A DNA stretch of 64,000 bases. Origin: Beta vulgaris subsp. vulgaris. Its lineage: Eukaryota > Streptophyta > Magnoliopsida > Caryophyllales > Amaranthaceae. The notes beneath the pieces are model-generated. The model did not search any database. It saw only the letters and a list, made by a program, of their open reading frames with translations, and had not been told where the DNA came from. A program made the position numbers and the translations under genes. The first letter of the stretch is position 1, and each line of letters opens with the position of its first letter. Below, piece by piece: positions 42,537 to 54,608 of this stretch. Location of the stretch: assembly GCF_026745355.1 (NCBI RefSeq), contig NC_079209.1, positions 33,786,236-33,850,235 of the forward strand, given 5' to 3'.

Positions 42537-45500
42537 TGTAACAGCTCGTTTCCCCGAGCTGCTAGGTAAACACACTTAAGATTCACTAATCACAATCAAT
42601 GCTTAATAAGCCTTGAATAAAATATTTACTCGTAGCGGAAACATAACCTAGAAAACGATCTTGGACCTGTGGGTCATTGGCCCACAAAACAAAATCCTTT
42701 ATATAAGACTTCAATTACACCAATATCTCGACTAATATTCCCAAATATTGCATACAACAAAATATAAATATCTAATCTCAAATACACTATCTAAGATACA
42801 AACTCAATTCATAAGCTACGACGACATCTTTATCTTGCTTCACTTCAGAATCCCGAGCTTACAACACCAAACCTGCAACAATGTTTGACTCTGCCACCCA
42901 CCAAGTGACAGGCCACAGAAATGACAACACCATCAGCAAAGCTGAGTACACACTGTGTAATAGAAAATACAAGTTTAGGTGTATTTTGAAAACTAACACA
43001 TAATTATAGTAGCAGATAATCACACTCAACTTAGTTGATATATTTTCACAAAATCATATCGTTCGGCATGAACGCGAATGGAGAGGGGTACCACGCAGTA
43101 CCAGCTGTCTCCAAACTATTAAGGGTCGTCACCTAGCCTTTTATTGTTATGCTTGCAAGACTTACCCGGACATGTCCTATAACGCCGGTAATTCTCCCCT
43201 CCTGGAAGGCAACAGCTAGGGACTCTACCCGCCCTAACTCGGGGTGCCTATTCATGCCTCACTTTCATATTTATAAAATAAGATATTTAATGATTCATAC
43301 TTGAATCCTCAATACTCATAACATAACACCATATTCGACCTTATCTGGTCTTAACTCATATTTGAATCATTTCCTCATTATCATACCAAATCATATTTTG
43401 AGAAATATAGTATTTTCGAACGATTTCGATAATTGAACAAAATGATACTTTTATAACAATCCAATAGCAATTCACAACTAACTCATAGAGATGTATCTAT
43501 AATCATGGCCATTACCAACAACATATATGATATCCAAAATTCAATATAACGCCCGGAGCATTTAAATATATTTTGCTGAACCAAAGGTTACCTCAACTCT
43601 ATAACAATTATACGAAACCTCCAATCATAACTTGATTTCCCATATCATCTTAATTTATACGTCTACATAGCCATTCTCCAACAACATCTCACGATAACAT
43701 CAATGATCAATAACCAAACTTAAACTAATTCCCAATTCACAAATTATTAACCTTTAACATTCTAATTTCCCAATCTTGAATTATATTAGCTACATCGACT
43801 TGCATCCCAATTCATAATCATAATTCCAAATTATATAACTAAACAAACTAAACATAACTCACAAAGTCACAATCGTACCTAAATCAAGCACCTAATTGTG
43901 CTACCAACAATTATATTGAGAATATAAAGCTAGCTCGACTCGTAAATAAACCTCAATAAACTGATTTCTATGTTGCACTCAAATCCTTAACCAATATACA
44001 ATTCCAACATTATAATCTCCTTCATAATTCCGAATGATACTCCATTCCAAAATCATCCTCCAATAATCACCTCATAACAATAACAATAATCAACAACCAA
44101 TCTTAACTATTCTAATTATCTTCTTCTAACGCAACCATTATGCTAATAAAACTGAATCCGCAAATAGAAATTAATGAAGTCATTCCCATAACTCATAACT
44201 CGACTTCATACATATCAACTCCAACTACAATAATTATAACAGTTTCCCAATTCTAAGATTAGGACTTCCCTCGCATCATCAACAACGACTATCCAATAAG
44301 AACGATACAACAAAACAATAGGCAACAGCTTCACAGCAACTCCACCACAACCACAATGACAGAACAACAATAACCCAACAACACTACTACAACAGAGCAA
44401 CAACAACAATAGCAATCCACAAAATTACCACAACACACACAACAACTCACAACAACAATAACATAACAATCCACCTTAATCATCATAATTACTCCACAAG
44501 TCCATGTACTAAACACATTCCATTAAGAAATAATCGTAATACTTAGTGTATAAGTGTTGTTTAGGTCAAATGAAACATCTCTAATGAACCTTAGCATGTA
44601 ATACTCATTTAATATACTCAATATACACATAATAAAACACATATCATAAGTAAATTCATTTCATAAACATGCTTTACACTAGAAAGAAAAATCACCTAAC
44701 TATAGGTATGGAAATCTCTAGGGTAAAACCAAACTAATGTGTACCTTAACTAAGGATGCTTAAAGCCACGAAATTCCTTAATCCACTTGGTTAACTACTC
44801 CTACAGCTTCCCCTGAATGTATAAAATGCTAAAAATTAGTTTCAACAAGCTTATAGATATGAAAAACTAAGCTTAAATACAAGAGGTGTAAACTGTTGAA
44901 CTTACAGCAACTTATGTGATCTTTCAGCAAGGTTTTCTATATGAGTTTAAGGTCTAAAGATTGGAACTAAAGCTTGAACTACTTTTTATGGATGTCTAGA
45001 AGAGTTCTATGTAAAGAAAAGTGGGTATCCAAGACGAAGAAATAAGAGAAAAGAGACGAAAATCCAGAACAGGCTTTTATAGTCTGTTCTGGCGGTACCC
45101 CAGGGGAGGGAAACCTCTTCTGGGCAAGGTCGGTTTCTTGGAGTTTTTGGGTGATTCTTGCTTGAGGTGTTAGCCTAAGGTGTTGGCTTTCATGCATAAA
45201 AAGTCTTTGAGAGATCGACACTTAAGTAGCTGCTAAGCAGCTTTCTTTGAGGATAGGTCTGAGCTGTAATTTCAGCTGGCCAGGTTTTACTATGTAAGCA
45301 ATTTACCTATTAGCCACGTAATTCTTGGGATAAATGACCATTTTAACCTTAAGACATCCCAAGATGTCATATATCAAGTTTGGTTGGGTTCTGAGCTCGG
45401 ATTCAATCCCAAATGGCTCTTTAACTGGAAGTTCATCGCTACCCGATAAAACAATCTCCAAAGATTTTCATAATCTTAATGTTTAAGGCTCTCAAGGACT

Positions 45501-45965
45501 TTCTCAATTATCTATTGGTTTCCAAAGCCTTCTTGCCAATAAGAATGATGGTTCTTATCCTCTTTGACCTTTCTTAACCATTAAGAATGATGATGCTTAT
45601 CCACAAGCTTTCTTAACCATTAAGAATGATGATGCTTATCCACAAGCTTTCTTAACCACTAAGAATGATGATGCTTATCCATAAGCTTTCTTAACCATTA
45701 AGAATGATGATGCTTATCCACAATCCACAAGCTTTCTTAACCATTAAGAATGATGATGCTTATCCACAAGCTTTCTTAACCATTAAGAATGATGATGCTT
45801 ATCCACAAGCTTTCTTAACCACTAAGAATGATGATGCTTATCCACAAGCTTTCTTAACCACTAAGAATGATGATGCTTATCCACAAGCTTTCTTAACCAT
45901 TAAGAATGATGATCTTATCCACTTTTAGCTTTTAAATAAAGGTTCTTAAAAACAGGGCTATTACA
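42537..45965 (-). mobile_element. Minisatellite-bearing gypsy LTR, copy 2
   Basis: 3,429 bp, from TGTAATAGCCCTGTTTTTA (45,965, minus strand) to GAGCTGTTACA (42,537). It matches the solo LTR at 31,964-34,731 along most of its length but has an extra segment (about 43,320-44,200) and a longer minisatellite. It is followed internally by a primer-site stub, so it is the 5' LTR of an element whose body has been lost. An ACAACA-rich stretch lies at 44,280-44,470. Confidence 0.88.
45536..45930. repeat. 39-bp minisatellite in LTR copy 2, about 10 units
   Basis: Units start at about 45,536, 45,578, 45,617, 45,656, 45,695, 45,741, 45,780, 45,819, 45,858 and 45,897. One unit has a 7-base internal duplication (CAATCCA). 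Because 39 is divisible by 3, a spurious 74-codon repetitive ORF appears. Confidence 0.93.
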
Positions 45966-46760
45966 AATTTATTGAGTAAAACAAGATTAATGTTAATTAA
46001 ACTAACTAATAACTTAGGTTACAAAAACTATAAGTGTTCGAGTCATTTTAATATCGATTCCTCAGTGCTAATCGATTCAGTCATCCCCATCGGTACCTAA
46101 AACAGAAAAACAAAACGTCATAAGCCGAGGCTTAGTAACATATTACTCTAACAACGTAAATTCATTTCAACTCATTTTATTTGCAAATAGAGAGGAGCGA
46201 ATATAGTCAAACCACTCCATAAACATATAATTCATATCACGAATTTAAAAGAATGATTCATCTTGTAATTCATCGTTTTATCATATTAATTATCGGAAAT
46301 GGCGAGTTGAACAGAAGGCTAAGCCACCGAGGACATATGTCCCCTATTAGAAGATGGCATAAAGCCATACATCAAAACGTAAGGCAGAGCCACCGAGGAC
46401 CTTTGTCTCCCATCAGAAGGTAGCAAATAATGTCAAACATAATGCGGGTACTATCGAGGACATTATCTCCCAACATAAGATGACATTGCCGCCATATAAC
46501 AAAATGACACGTACACGACCCACATAACATAATACTGCCACAAACCATCTTTGACTTTCATCTATTATGTTTCGTGATTTTAAAGTATATAGCATCATCA
46601 TAAACATCATTTAACAAAACATTCTACATCGCGCAATTCATATATACATATCATCATTACTTTATGTAAAAGCAGCATAAACATAGTTGGAAAGGGAGCG
46701 CGGGTGTTAGTAGTAGATGTTACCTCGAGTCGCGATTATTATACTTGATAGCTGGGGAAG
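45966..46760 (-). mobile_element. Degenerate gypsy LTR-like sequence
   Basis: No coding signal. The layout resembles the leader-side part of the neighbouring chromovirus LTRs in minus orientation (a GCCGAGGCTTAGTAACA phrase corresponds to their GCAAAGCTGAGTACACA). It contains three imperfect direct repeats of about 60 bases built around ACCGAGGAC...TGTCTCCC at about 46,325-46,490. Ends not defined. Confidence 0.35.
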
Positions 46761-47440
46761 GCTTGTAATATCTCTTTTCCTTTCTTATCTATTCAAGAAT
46801 TAATAAAAGACTTATTAATATTTATTCTAAATTTCAAGGTTTACGATATCTTTCCATCATTTGCCCATTATACGAAGTACTTAAATATGGCAAACTGAAG
46901 AGTTTCTTTATATTTAGACATTACTAAGTTGGTTAAAAAGGTCATTTTTAATATAATGGATGACACATTTAATATGAGTTTTAAGTCCAATTTATGTTAA
47001 AACTATTTAGTAACAACAACTACTTAAGATTCATAGAAATTCATGTTTAATGTCTTAAAGGTGAGATTATAGAACTTTTATTTTTTAATTAGATTTCTAA
47101 TACTAAAATGATTATCTAAATAATAGTTAAACTCTACCATGTACTATTAATATTTCCTACTAGTTAGTGCCCATATCTTGGTAACTTACTTAATTTACAA
47201 TTTGAAAAACGATATTCATTTTATTAAGCTAAAAAGTAAAACTACTCATTATTTAGAATAAGATAACTAACACTATGCTTAATTATGAAACACTATTTAT
47301 AATCGATATAAATTATTTAGAATAAGGTTACTAACATTATGCTTATAATGAAAGTGTACTTAATTAGTATTACTTTATAATACATAAATTTAAGTTATAA
47401 ATAAATAAATAAACTTGACATGAGTTATTATTAATAATAC
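46761..47440. other. AT-rich stretch without genes
   Basis: About 680 bases of very AT-rich sequence with no ORF or terminus recognised; it may be the upstream part of the following LTR (ATTTAGAATAAG occurs twice, near 47,252 and 47,316). Confidence 0.3.
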
Positions 47441-48042
47441 ATGGGAAGTGTTGTAGCCTAAACCATCAACAGCTTTCCAAGAGACACATGATCCATCAGG
47501 AGCATCCACGTGTCCCATCAAAAGGAGTAAAAAAGTGGTTTAAACTCTGATTTTTTACTGAAAAAGGAGTAAAAGTCCACATTTTGGCCTAAAAGAATAT
47601 TTAGAACCCAAATTTCAAAAAACGGTTGCACATGATTAGCTGGTGTTCAACAACCAATCATTGTTTGCCACGTGTCGAGATATACTGACCAATCAGGTGC
47701 CCTTTTTAGAGTGACCTCAAATGACAACATTCAGACCCTAACACTATAAATATCCCCTTGAAATCAGGAGAAAAGCAACTTTTTGAACAGTGTGCCCATG
47801 CTCCGTAGAAATTCTCTCTCACTTTCTCTCTCTATATCTACTTTTCCTTTTCACTCATGCTACATAACTTAAGCTTTAGAGGGGTACCACCACCTAAACC
47901 ACCTGGGTTAGTCCCCTCTTTTGCAGGTTTGGGAACGGAGCTCGGATTTGGGTTACGAGATTCAAATATCACTACATAAGTCTCCATCGAAGAACAGTTG
48001 AAAGATAGGAGTTTACATACCGCTCAAGTAGCCCAAAACCTT
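47441..48042 (+). mobile_element. 3' part of a Tat-type LTR with core promoter
   Basis: CCAAT-like motifs (about 47,655 and 47,690) precede CTATAAATA at 47,746-47,754, a good TATA box, followed by a CT-rich start region (47,808-47,860) and GC-richer leader, ending near the primer site at 48,043. The 5' boundary of the LTR was not found. The + orientation agrees with the gag downstream. Confidence 0.6.
47746..47754 (+). promoter_or_regulatory. TATA box of Tat-type LTR
   Basis: CTATAAATA, with CCAATCA elements 50-90 bases upstream and a pyrimidine-rich tract 60-110 bases downstream. It is the likely promoter of this element's genomic RNA. Confidence 0.6.
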
Positions 48043-48060
48043 TGGCGCCACATGTGGGGG
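48043..48060 (+). promoter_or_regulatory. Primer-binding site, tRNA-Asp-like (Tat)
   Basis: TGGCGCCACATGTGGGGG is close to the TGGCGCC...TGTCGGGG sites that I associate with Tat/Athila elements; the middle is altered. Confidence 0.7.
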
Positions 48061-49675
48061 GACGCAGCAATGACTGATTATCACTCGTCTGATGTGGTAA
48101 GGAATCGAAGTTTCAAATTCGAGTTGAAGATACGATAGACAATGAGAGACCACCTCGAGGGAGGGATAGACTACCGTCCATAATCAATGTTCCTAGACGA
48201 GCCACATACCCGTCATTCAGGAGAATCTTGAACGGCCAATGGTTGTTGCTCATCTAGAGAACATCTTGAATGACTTCCTGACTAAGATGACAACAGTCGT
48301 CCAGGAACAAATCAAGAATAATATGCTTTTTTTTCAAGTTAATCCAGATCAAGTTGCTAACATTCCAATTCCTCTTAGAGGGCGTTCTCAGGAGAATCAT
48401 CCAGGTCCAAGCCTACTTGCTCGATAGGAACCCTAGGAAAACAGCCAAAGAAAGGCAGCCGGAAGGCTATGAGCAGCGAACAAAGATGGACTTGAACCTG
48501 GTGGTTAGAACCCAAGAAGATGCTCGTCCATATAGACAAGGAATGGAAACAGATGCTTGTGAGTACTTAGAGGCAAACAAAGCTGTTGCATTACAACGGC
48601 TGGCCACATGGTCTACACCGTAATTGAGATATCCCCGTTTGAGGTTACCATCCTGAACAGAAGGAAGAAGTCTGGGCCCTTCTCTTGTTCATCCAAGACA
48701 AGAGAAAACCGTAGTGCAGGTTATCGTTTATCGGCGTGCATCCCCTGCAAGCACCTCACCTAATCCCGTATTTAAGGAGTATGGTAAGGAGTTCATACCC
48801 ATTGAGGGACAGTTGGGAGCCATCCGGATCAATTAACCAACCCCTTTCTCGACCAAGATCATGAAAGCGCCCCTCTTCCCAAAGGTTAAACTCCCTACCA
48901 TAGAACCATTTGATGGACAACTGCACCTAATGATTATTTCTTCGCTTATAAGCACCATATGTACAACCAAGCACTAGATGATGCCACTTGGTGCAATAAC
49001 TTCCCGGCTATTCTGAAGGGAGTAGCTTAAAAGTGGTTTAACAATCTCCCCCTAATCCAGTCAACAACTTCACAGAACTCAGTTACCTTTTTACGATTCA
49101 TTTTGTTCCCAATCGACAAGAACATAATTAGTAATCATTTTTAGAATAAGATTAGTAACACTTAGGCAATGTCGTCCAAGGACAAACAGAAGCCCTTAGA
49201 AGTTTTGTTATGAGATTCAATCTCGAATCTTTGCGAATTCAAGATCTTAACGCTGGAGTGGCCTTTGAAGCCTTTATAAAAGGGCTATGGTCAGGAAGTT
49301 TTAAGTTTGATCTTGTGAAAAACAAGATTACCACCATTGGAGAAGCCTTGAAGGAGCTGAAGCGTTCATACATGCCAATGAAGTGTGTGTTAAGGTGAAA
49401 CATCCTGAGTCCAAGAAGCTTTAAGAGGTAGCTCAACCAATAAAGAGCGGCTCTAAGAAGGCTGCAACTTGGGGTATAACCTCCATAACCACTTCGTCCA
49501 GGCGAGGAAAGAGGAAATAATCTAAATCTTCAACTGATCCCATTGAATTTATAAAGATCAATACTCCATTCTTATGGAGATAAAGGATCAATATCAATTA
49601 AATCCCGAGTTGAGATGAAGACCCCTTACAAGAATAGAGACAAGAACAAGTACTGTAATTTTCACAAGGACCGTG
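48061..49675 (+). pseudogene. Tat-type gypsy gag, 5' part
   Basis: An N-terminal linker (48,239-48,427: VVAHLENILNDFLTKMTTVV) is followed by the Retrotrans_gag core: APLFPKVKLPTIEPFDG (about 48,870), a scrambled middle, and in the open stretch 49,210-49,398 MRFNLESLRIQDLNAGVAFE, AFIKGLWSGSFKFDL and IGEALKELKRSYM. NKYCNFHKDRG at about 49,640-49,675 starts the Cys/His segment that continues after a MITE. It would form the particle shell. Many stops. Confidence 0.82.
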
Positions 49676-49683
49676 GTCAAGAG
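49676..49683. repeat. Target-site duplication GTCAAGAG, left
   Basis: Eight bases, repeated exactly at 50,346-50,353. Confidence 0.92.
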
Positions 49684-50345
49684 TAGAGATGGCAATATCC
49701 AGTGGATATCCAATAATCCGCTCCATCCTGTTTATATAAAAGGGTGAAAAATCGTAATAAACGGATGAAGACCGGGTGACAGGTGAACCAGGTGATGGAT
49801 CCGGGTAGGATGCGGGTGACCATTTCTCACCCATCATCCGATCCACCACCCGGTTAAGTACCCAACCCATTATCCATTCGTTTAATTTTTTATAATAAAT
49901 TTTAAATTAAAATACTAAATATAAAAACTAAAAACTAAAATTCCTAAACCTAACCTTTGATTTTCTTTTTCATCTTATGAAGAATTAGCAGTATGTTATT
50001 GATTTTCTATTAATGCCAATATTTTACTAATCATCTTTGTTTGTCTTTGTTGTTTATTTGCTTCAATATATATGCTAAAAACATCGTTCTATTCATTTAT
50101 GATTTCGGAAAGTGTAGGTGGACATTGGGTACATTATTTTTTTAATTGTTATAATCTAAATTTGATATTTAGATTTTTCACCCGTTCATCACCCGACCCA
50201 CCCGAATCACCCGGTTGTGATGGATGGATGAATTTCGAGTGATGAGTAAAGCGAGTGACAAATGGATGGATGAGAGTCAATCTAACCGGGTGATGGATGC
50301 GGGTGATGGCTCACCCGACCAAAATCCCACCTGTTGCCATCCATA
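49684..50345. mobile_element. hAT-type MITE in Tat gag
   Basis: A 662-bp element with ends TAGAGATGGCAA and, inverted, TATGGATGGCAA, flanked by the 8-bp duplication GTCAAGAG. Subterminal regions on both sides are rich in ACCCG/CGGGT-type repeats, as in many plant hAT elements. The middle is AT-rich and non-coding; the 90- and 85-codon ORFs are products of the repeats. Non-autonomous. Confidence 0.93.
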
Positions 50346-50662
50346 GTCAAGAGACCAACGAATGTAAACATCGTAAGAGAGCTTTGAAGGATTTAGCCCG
50401 AAAAGGAAATATGACTTCATACTTGCTCCAAGGGAGAAGGAACTTTCATAGGAAGGGTGATCATCATAACAAGAAGAAAGAAAGTGAAAGCACTGAATAA
50501 GGCACAAAACAACTATCTCAATGAGCTCGGCCAAATTTTGTTAACTGACCAGACAAAGGCCGAGCCCTTACCAAAAGTAGTAGTCAAGATCGGGGGAGGC
50601 TGAAAACCCCTCCTGATGACCCCTTGGTTGTGGAGATGAAGATAGCAAATTTGAGAGTAAGA
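50346..50662 (+). pseudogene. Tat-type gypsy gag end and start of protease
   Basis: Resumes the interrupted reading: TNECKHRKRALKDLARKGNM completes the Cys/His segment begun before the MITE. After stops, DPLVVEMKIANLRVRL (about 50,620-50,662) is the beginning of the Tat protease just before the active site. It is cut by the CACTA element; the rest of this Tat element is not seen on the other side. Confidence 0.78.
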
Positions 50663-50689
50663 CTCTACAAAAAAAAAAAAGATGCCAAA

Positions 50690-51000
50690 TCAACGACGGT
50701 TATTCAGCGACGACCAACAAAACAGTCGTTATACATGTAATTAGCGACGGTTTACAACCGATGGTGCCACCGACGACTTTTGTAGATAACAGCGACGGTT
50801 TAAACGCACGTTGTTATCAACGACCGTTTCAAGCCGTCGATGTTTTGATTTTTTAAAACTTCAGATTTTTTAGGTTTAGGCGAACGTTTAAAGCCGTCAG
50901 TATTGTTATTTTTTTAAATTTTAGGATTTGTAGTGTTTGGGCGACGGCTTAGAACCATCGCTAGTGTTAATCAAAACCGTTGATATATTTTTACGACTTA
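50690..51000. repeat. Subterminal GCGACGG repeats of CACTA-2
   Basis: About ten copies of GCGACGGTTT-like motifs and their complements (AACCGTCG, GACGGCTT) in both orientations. Same architecture as CACTA-1 but a different core motif. Confidence 0.8.
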
Positions 51001-52300
51001 AAACAAACTCGCACTCAAACTCCCACTAAATACAATTGTTTCCTCCCACTCTAAAACAAATTCCCACACTCAAACAAACTCGCCGACGAAACTACCCTTG
51101 AAGGCCAATCCGGCGATCGACAACGGGCGACACAAACCACTGACGGTAATTTCTACAGCTCTATGTTTATTTTTATTTTTTGAAGTTACCCTAAAAATTG
51201 AGTTTTGGGGATTGAAGGCCAACACGCACCACCCTGCCGCGTAATTCAGTCCTTCCGCCGCTGTCGCCACCGCCGCGTCTTCTTCCAGTCCAATTCGTAC
51301 CTTCTCTCTCTTTAATGTTGTTGTTTGTTTGTTTGAGTTTAATTTGTTGTTGGTTGTTCTGTTCATGTTATTGTTGTACTTTTTGGTAATTAGTGTTATT
51401 GTTGTTGTTGTTTGATCTGTTGTTGTTTAATTTGTTGTTGGTGGTTTGTTGTTGCTGTTGGTTCTAAAGGAGCTTCGTATTCTTGTGTAAGGCATTACTT
51501 TTTGGCAAAACACTCTTTTCTCTAACTAAATTATGGGTTATGTAATATATGTATTTTAGAAGTGTTTTCAATTCCATAAGGGCCTCTTTTTTTTTTCTTT
51601 TTCCACTGAAGTAATATGACCCCATAAGATTACAAAATTTACGGGAACCTGTTAAGGTACTATAAAATATAAAGCAAGCTGAGCTCTATTAGCCTTCTAG
51701 AGCATAGAGAAACTTCAACTAATACAGAAACAAAAAGTGATCATCATCATACATGCATCTTGATAGCGCTCTTCATAAGCAGCACTAAGCATGTTGCGCG
51801 GCAGGTTAAATTTTGTTGTCTCTATACATGGCTTACCATTAGGCCTGCATTAGATCCCAGAAGAATTATTAGCTTCACGTTCCACATAAGGGATCAAAGT
51901 CACAAGTAATATAATACCATATTTCAGTTAAAAAAATTAATTATCTAGAAGACAGAAATTTAGAAACCGTCCTTTACAAACAGCACAAACCTTGTGGTAG
52001 AGAACATTGAGCAGAACAAACAAGTGTTTGCTACCTCAATACAACATGTGAATCAATAGTCAGAAGTACAAAAATGTGTAATTCGTTACATGCTTCCTTG
52101 TAGCACCTCCATATTCTCCTTCCACTCTTATTCTAAGCTAGGTATCACTCACTACCAGTAAAAAACTATAAAGCAAAAATAAGTACAGCAATAATCTACA
52201 ATTCACTGATTCACAAACATAACCAGATTCTCCTTTTATCTACCTTTATTAAGAAAGATTGAGATAATACCATGATTTATATATTTGTTGTTTTTTATAG
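51001..52300. other. CACTA-2 interior, non-coding
   Basis: 51,001-51,300 may be the 5' leader of the gene (CT-rich, GCCGCC runs). 51,310-51,470 is GTT/TTG-rich low-complexity sequence. The rest shows no coding signal; it may be a long first intron ending at the AG before 52,301. Confidence 0.35.
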
Positions 52301-52305
52301 GTATC

Positions 52306-54200
52306 ATGCCTAATCCTAAGGGGCGCGGAGGTTGAGAATGCTTAGGTGGAAGCCAAGGTCGTGGGCATTTGATTCTGGATAGCTTTTTGAGTCACCAGGA
52401 GCACCAGAAAGCCGGAACCACATCTCAGAGACGCAAGGAGATGATTCACGGGCACGTGACTTTGGTGACCACGTACCGAATACCTCAAACATTCATAAGG
52501 AGGAAGGGAAAGGTCAAACCGTGCACCAAAAAAGGTTTTAAGCCCTACTGGATTATGGGAAGCTTCTAAGTTAATATATGGTTCATGATATTTATATAAA
52601 ATGATACTGACAATTCACGTGATTGTTTTCAATTCAGCTTTGATGATAACAAGGTTAGTGGGTCCATCATTGACATTTTCCAGGGCCATTTTCGAAAACC
52701 TTGGATCAATTACAATGAGGTAAACGATACCACAAAGACGAATTGGTGGAACTCATTCACGGTATGTATAATTGAATCATGAAGAATGAAATTGATTATA
52801 TTAGTTTATTAATAACTTGGTTTAATGTTTGCTTAAAGGGTCTTTATGAATGAGCTCCTGAATAAGATGGCCAAGTGAGGAAAGCGTACAAGATGGAAGT
52901 TGCATATCGTCTGAGAGACATGTGATACTGGGTGCTTAAGAAAGGCAAAGAAAGGCTAAAATGGTTGGGGGAAACCATCTACGAAGTTGTGAAGAAAGAA
53001 AAGTCAAGACCTCGCATTCTTGGAAAAATCTGAGAAGGCCAAGAAGAATCGAAGAGGTGGCTCCATGTCTAATCTAATTGAGCCGTCACACTTTCAGGGT
53101 TCTATCTCAGCGGCACAAGATGCTAAAAATATGGTAAAAGTATTCCATATCTACTACTTAGTTTAAATTTCATGATTTTTGTCAGTATAAAGTAAAAAAT
53201 AAAGCATTTGATCAACAATGTGTACAGGCAAAGAGTAGAGGAGGAGTATTCCCAACCGCTCCCGAGTTTTTCTTGAAGACTCAATTTAAGGCGGTTCCTG
53301 GAAAAGGAGAAATTGCAGCAAACAAGAAATCAAAGCAAATCTCGGTGCATACATTTAAACATATATTTAAGCCATTTTAGACTATTTTATTTGCAAAATG
53401 AATGAAAACAACTAGTTTTAAGTTTTCTTTAGTTATAAACATCTCAAACATTATATACATACTTAGTTTAATGTGTTGGATTGTACTTTTGATTGAAATT
53501 ACAAAATATAGGCAAGTTAGAACCAAATATAGGTCATTTAGCTAATTTTAGGTCATATTGCTTTAAATGAATGAAAATGAGTAGTTTTAAGTTAGTTTGA
53601 GTTATAAACACCTCAAACATCATATATATACTTAGTTTAATTTATTGGATTGTATTTTGATTGAAATTACAAAATATAGGCAAGTTAGAACCAATTACAT
53701 GTCATTTAAATTCATTTTAGACCATATTACTTGAAAATGCGTGAATGTAAGTACATTATTTAACCAAATGCAGGAGACACACAACAAGAAGCTGGATGAT
53801 TGTAGAACTCAGGGGTCACAGCCGAACCGTGATTTGTTATATTGGAAGACAGTTGGTGGGAGGAGCAGAGGAAAAGTGCAAGGGTTGGGTCATGGAGAAC
53901 ATTTATACTACGATCTTCATCTGGGCGAAGAGGGGATGGCTCTTCACAACCATATGAGTCGTCCATTTTTTCTCAGCTTGAGGCGTACGTGGAGACAAAG
54001 GTCGCTACTCAGATGGAAGAAGTGAAGGCGAATGTCGCAGCACGACTAAAAGAGTTAAACCGGGCCCTCCTGCAGGAAATGATGCGAAACATGTCTAATT
54101 TTGGCCACTTGTTCTCATGTTGCAACACAGATGCCTCTCCATAACGCAGACCAGACGATGACCCGGAGTTGGTGGTGACACTAGTGCTACAAAGACACCC
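52306..54200 (+). pseudogene. TNPA-like protein (plant Transposase_24 / En-Spm) gene
   Basis: Several exons. Exon A from ATG 52,306 has MPNPKGRGG, a stop, and then LILDSFLSHQEHQKAGTTS and KKGFKPYWIMGSF. Exon B (about 52,637-52,760) has FDDNKVSGSIIDIFQGHFR, KPWINYNEVNDTTKTNWWNS and ends at GTATGT. Exon C (about 52,840-53,133) includes VRKAYKMEVAYRLRDM, YWVLKKGKERLKWLGETIYE. Exon D (53,229-53,345) has GGVFPTAPEFFLKTQF. The last exon (from about 53,774) starts ETHNKKLDDC and carries WKTVGGRSRGKVQGLGHG, the signature of Transposase_24 proteins, then a coiled-coil KVATQMEEVKANVAARLKEL. These proteins bind subterminal repeats in En/Spm elements. Internal stops make it a remnant. Confidence 0.8.
53398..53735. 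repeat. 169-bp tandem duplication inside an intron
   Basis: ATGAATGAAAA at 53,398 and at 53,567 starts two adjacent copies sharing CTTAGTTTAAT, GATTGAAATTACAAAATATA and GGCAAGTTAGAACCAA. A partial third start may lie at about 53,735. Located between the GT at 53,346 and the AG before the last exon. Confidence 0.85.
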
Positions 54201-54381
54201 GCGACAATGTAGTCTGTTTGGTTTTGGCAACTAGTTTACTAACTTATAGTTTTACATACTTAGTCTAACTATATATATATGCATTTAGTGTCTTGGAACC
54301 CGGTATTTTTAGGCAACGACGACTTGGAACCAGTAGCGACGGTTTAAAGTCGTCGCTAAGACAATTTGGTTAGTTTGTTAG

Positions 54382-54588
54382 AAAAGGTATTTGATTGTCC
54401 CTCTAAACTCGTTTACTCCAATCAATTGATTTGCATCTCGAGCTAAGTGTAGAACCCATTGCTTCTCCATGAATACGTCCCCTTATTATGCTATACTACC
54501 TTATTAAGCTACTTAGTTAGGCTAGGGTGATTTTATTCATAACTTGGAACCGTAGGAAATAATGACACCTAGGGGACCGATCAAGTTT
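54382..54588 (+). mobile_element. 3' end of an Athila-type LTR / leader
   Basis: Non-coding sequence leading to a primer site. It probably represents the end of the 5' LTR of the Athila element whose gag follows; the LTR start was not found. Confidence 0.4.
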
Positions 54589-54608
54589 TGGTGTCGTTGT
54601 CGGGGAGG
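54589..54608 (+). promoter_or_regulatory. Primer-binding site, Athila type
   Basis: TGGTGTCGTTGTCGGGGAGG is a two-to-three-base variant of the common Athila site TGGCGCCGTTGTCGGGGA, complementary to a tRNA-Asp 3' end. Confidence 0.75.

Larger units (their letters stand above)
50663..54381 (+). mobile_element. CACTA-2 element with a TNPA-like gene
   Basis: The left end CTCTACAAAAAAA is a one-base variant of the common terminus CACTACAA. Subterminal GCGACGG/CCGTCG repeats follow on the left (50,690-51,000) and recur on the right (about 54,316-54,360). The right end is worn (TTTGTTAG at about 54,374-54,381), so that boundary is approximate. A possible 3-base AGA precedes the left end. It encodes an accessory protein but no TNP2 transposase. 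Confidence 0.72.

Noticed and set aside
45704..45928. Repetitive 74-residue protein with a 13-residue period
   Set aside because: A consequence of a 39-bp minisatellite in an LTR; the period is divisible by three.
45536..45930. CRISPR-like regularly spaced repeat
   Set aside because: Units are contiguous without unique spacers, and the context is a plant LTR.
49598..50534. Minus-strand ORFs of 90 and 85 codons
   Set aside because: They overlap the repetitive ends of the hAT MITE and run into unrelated gag sequence.
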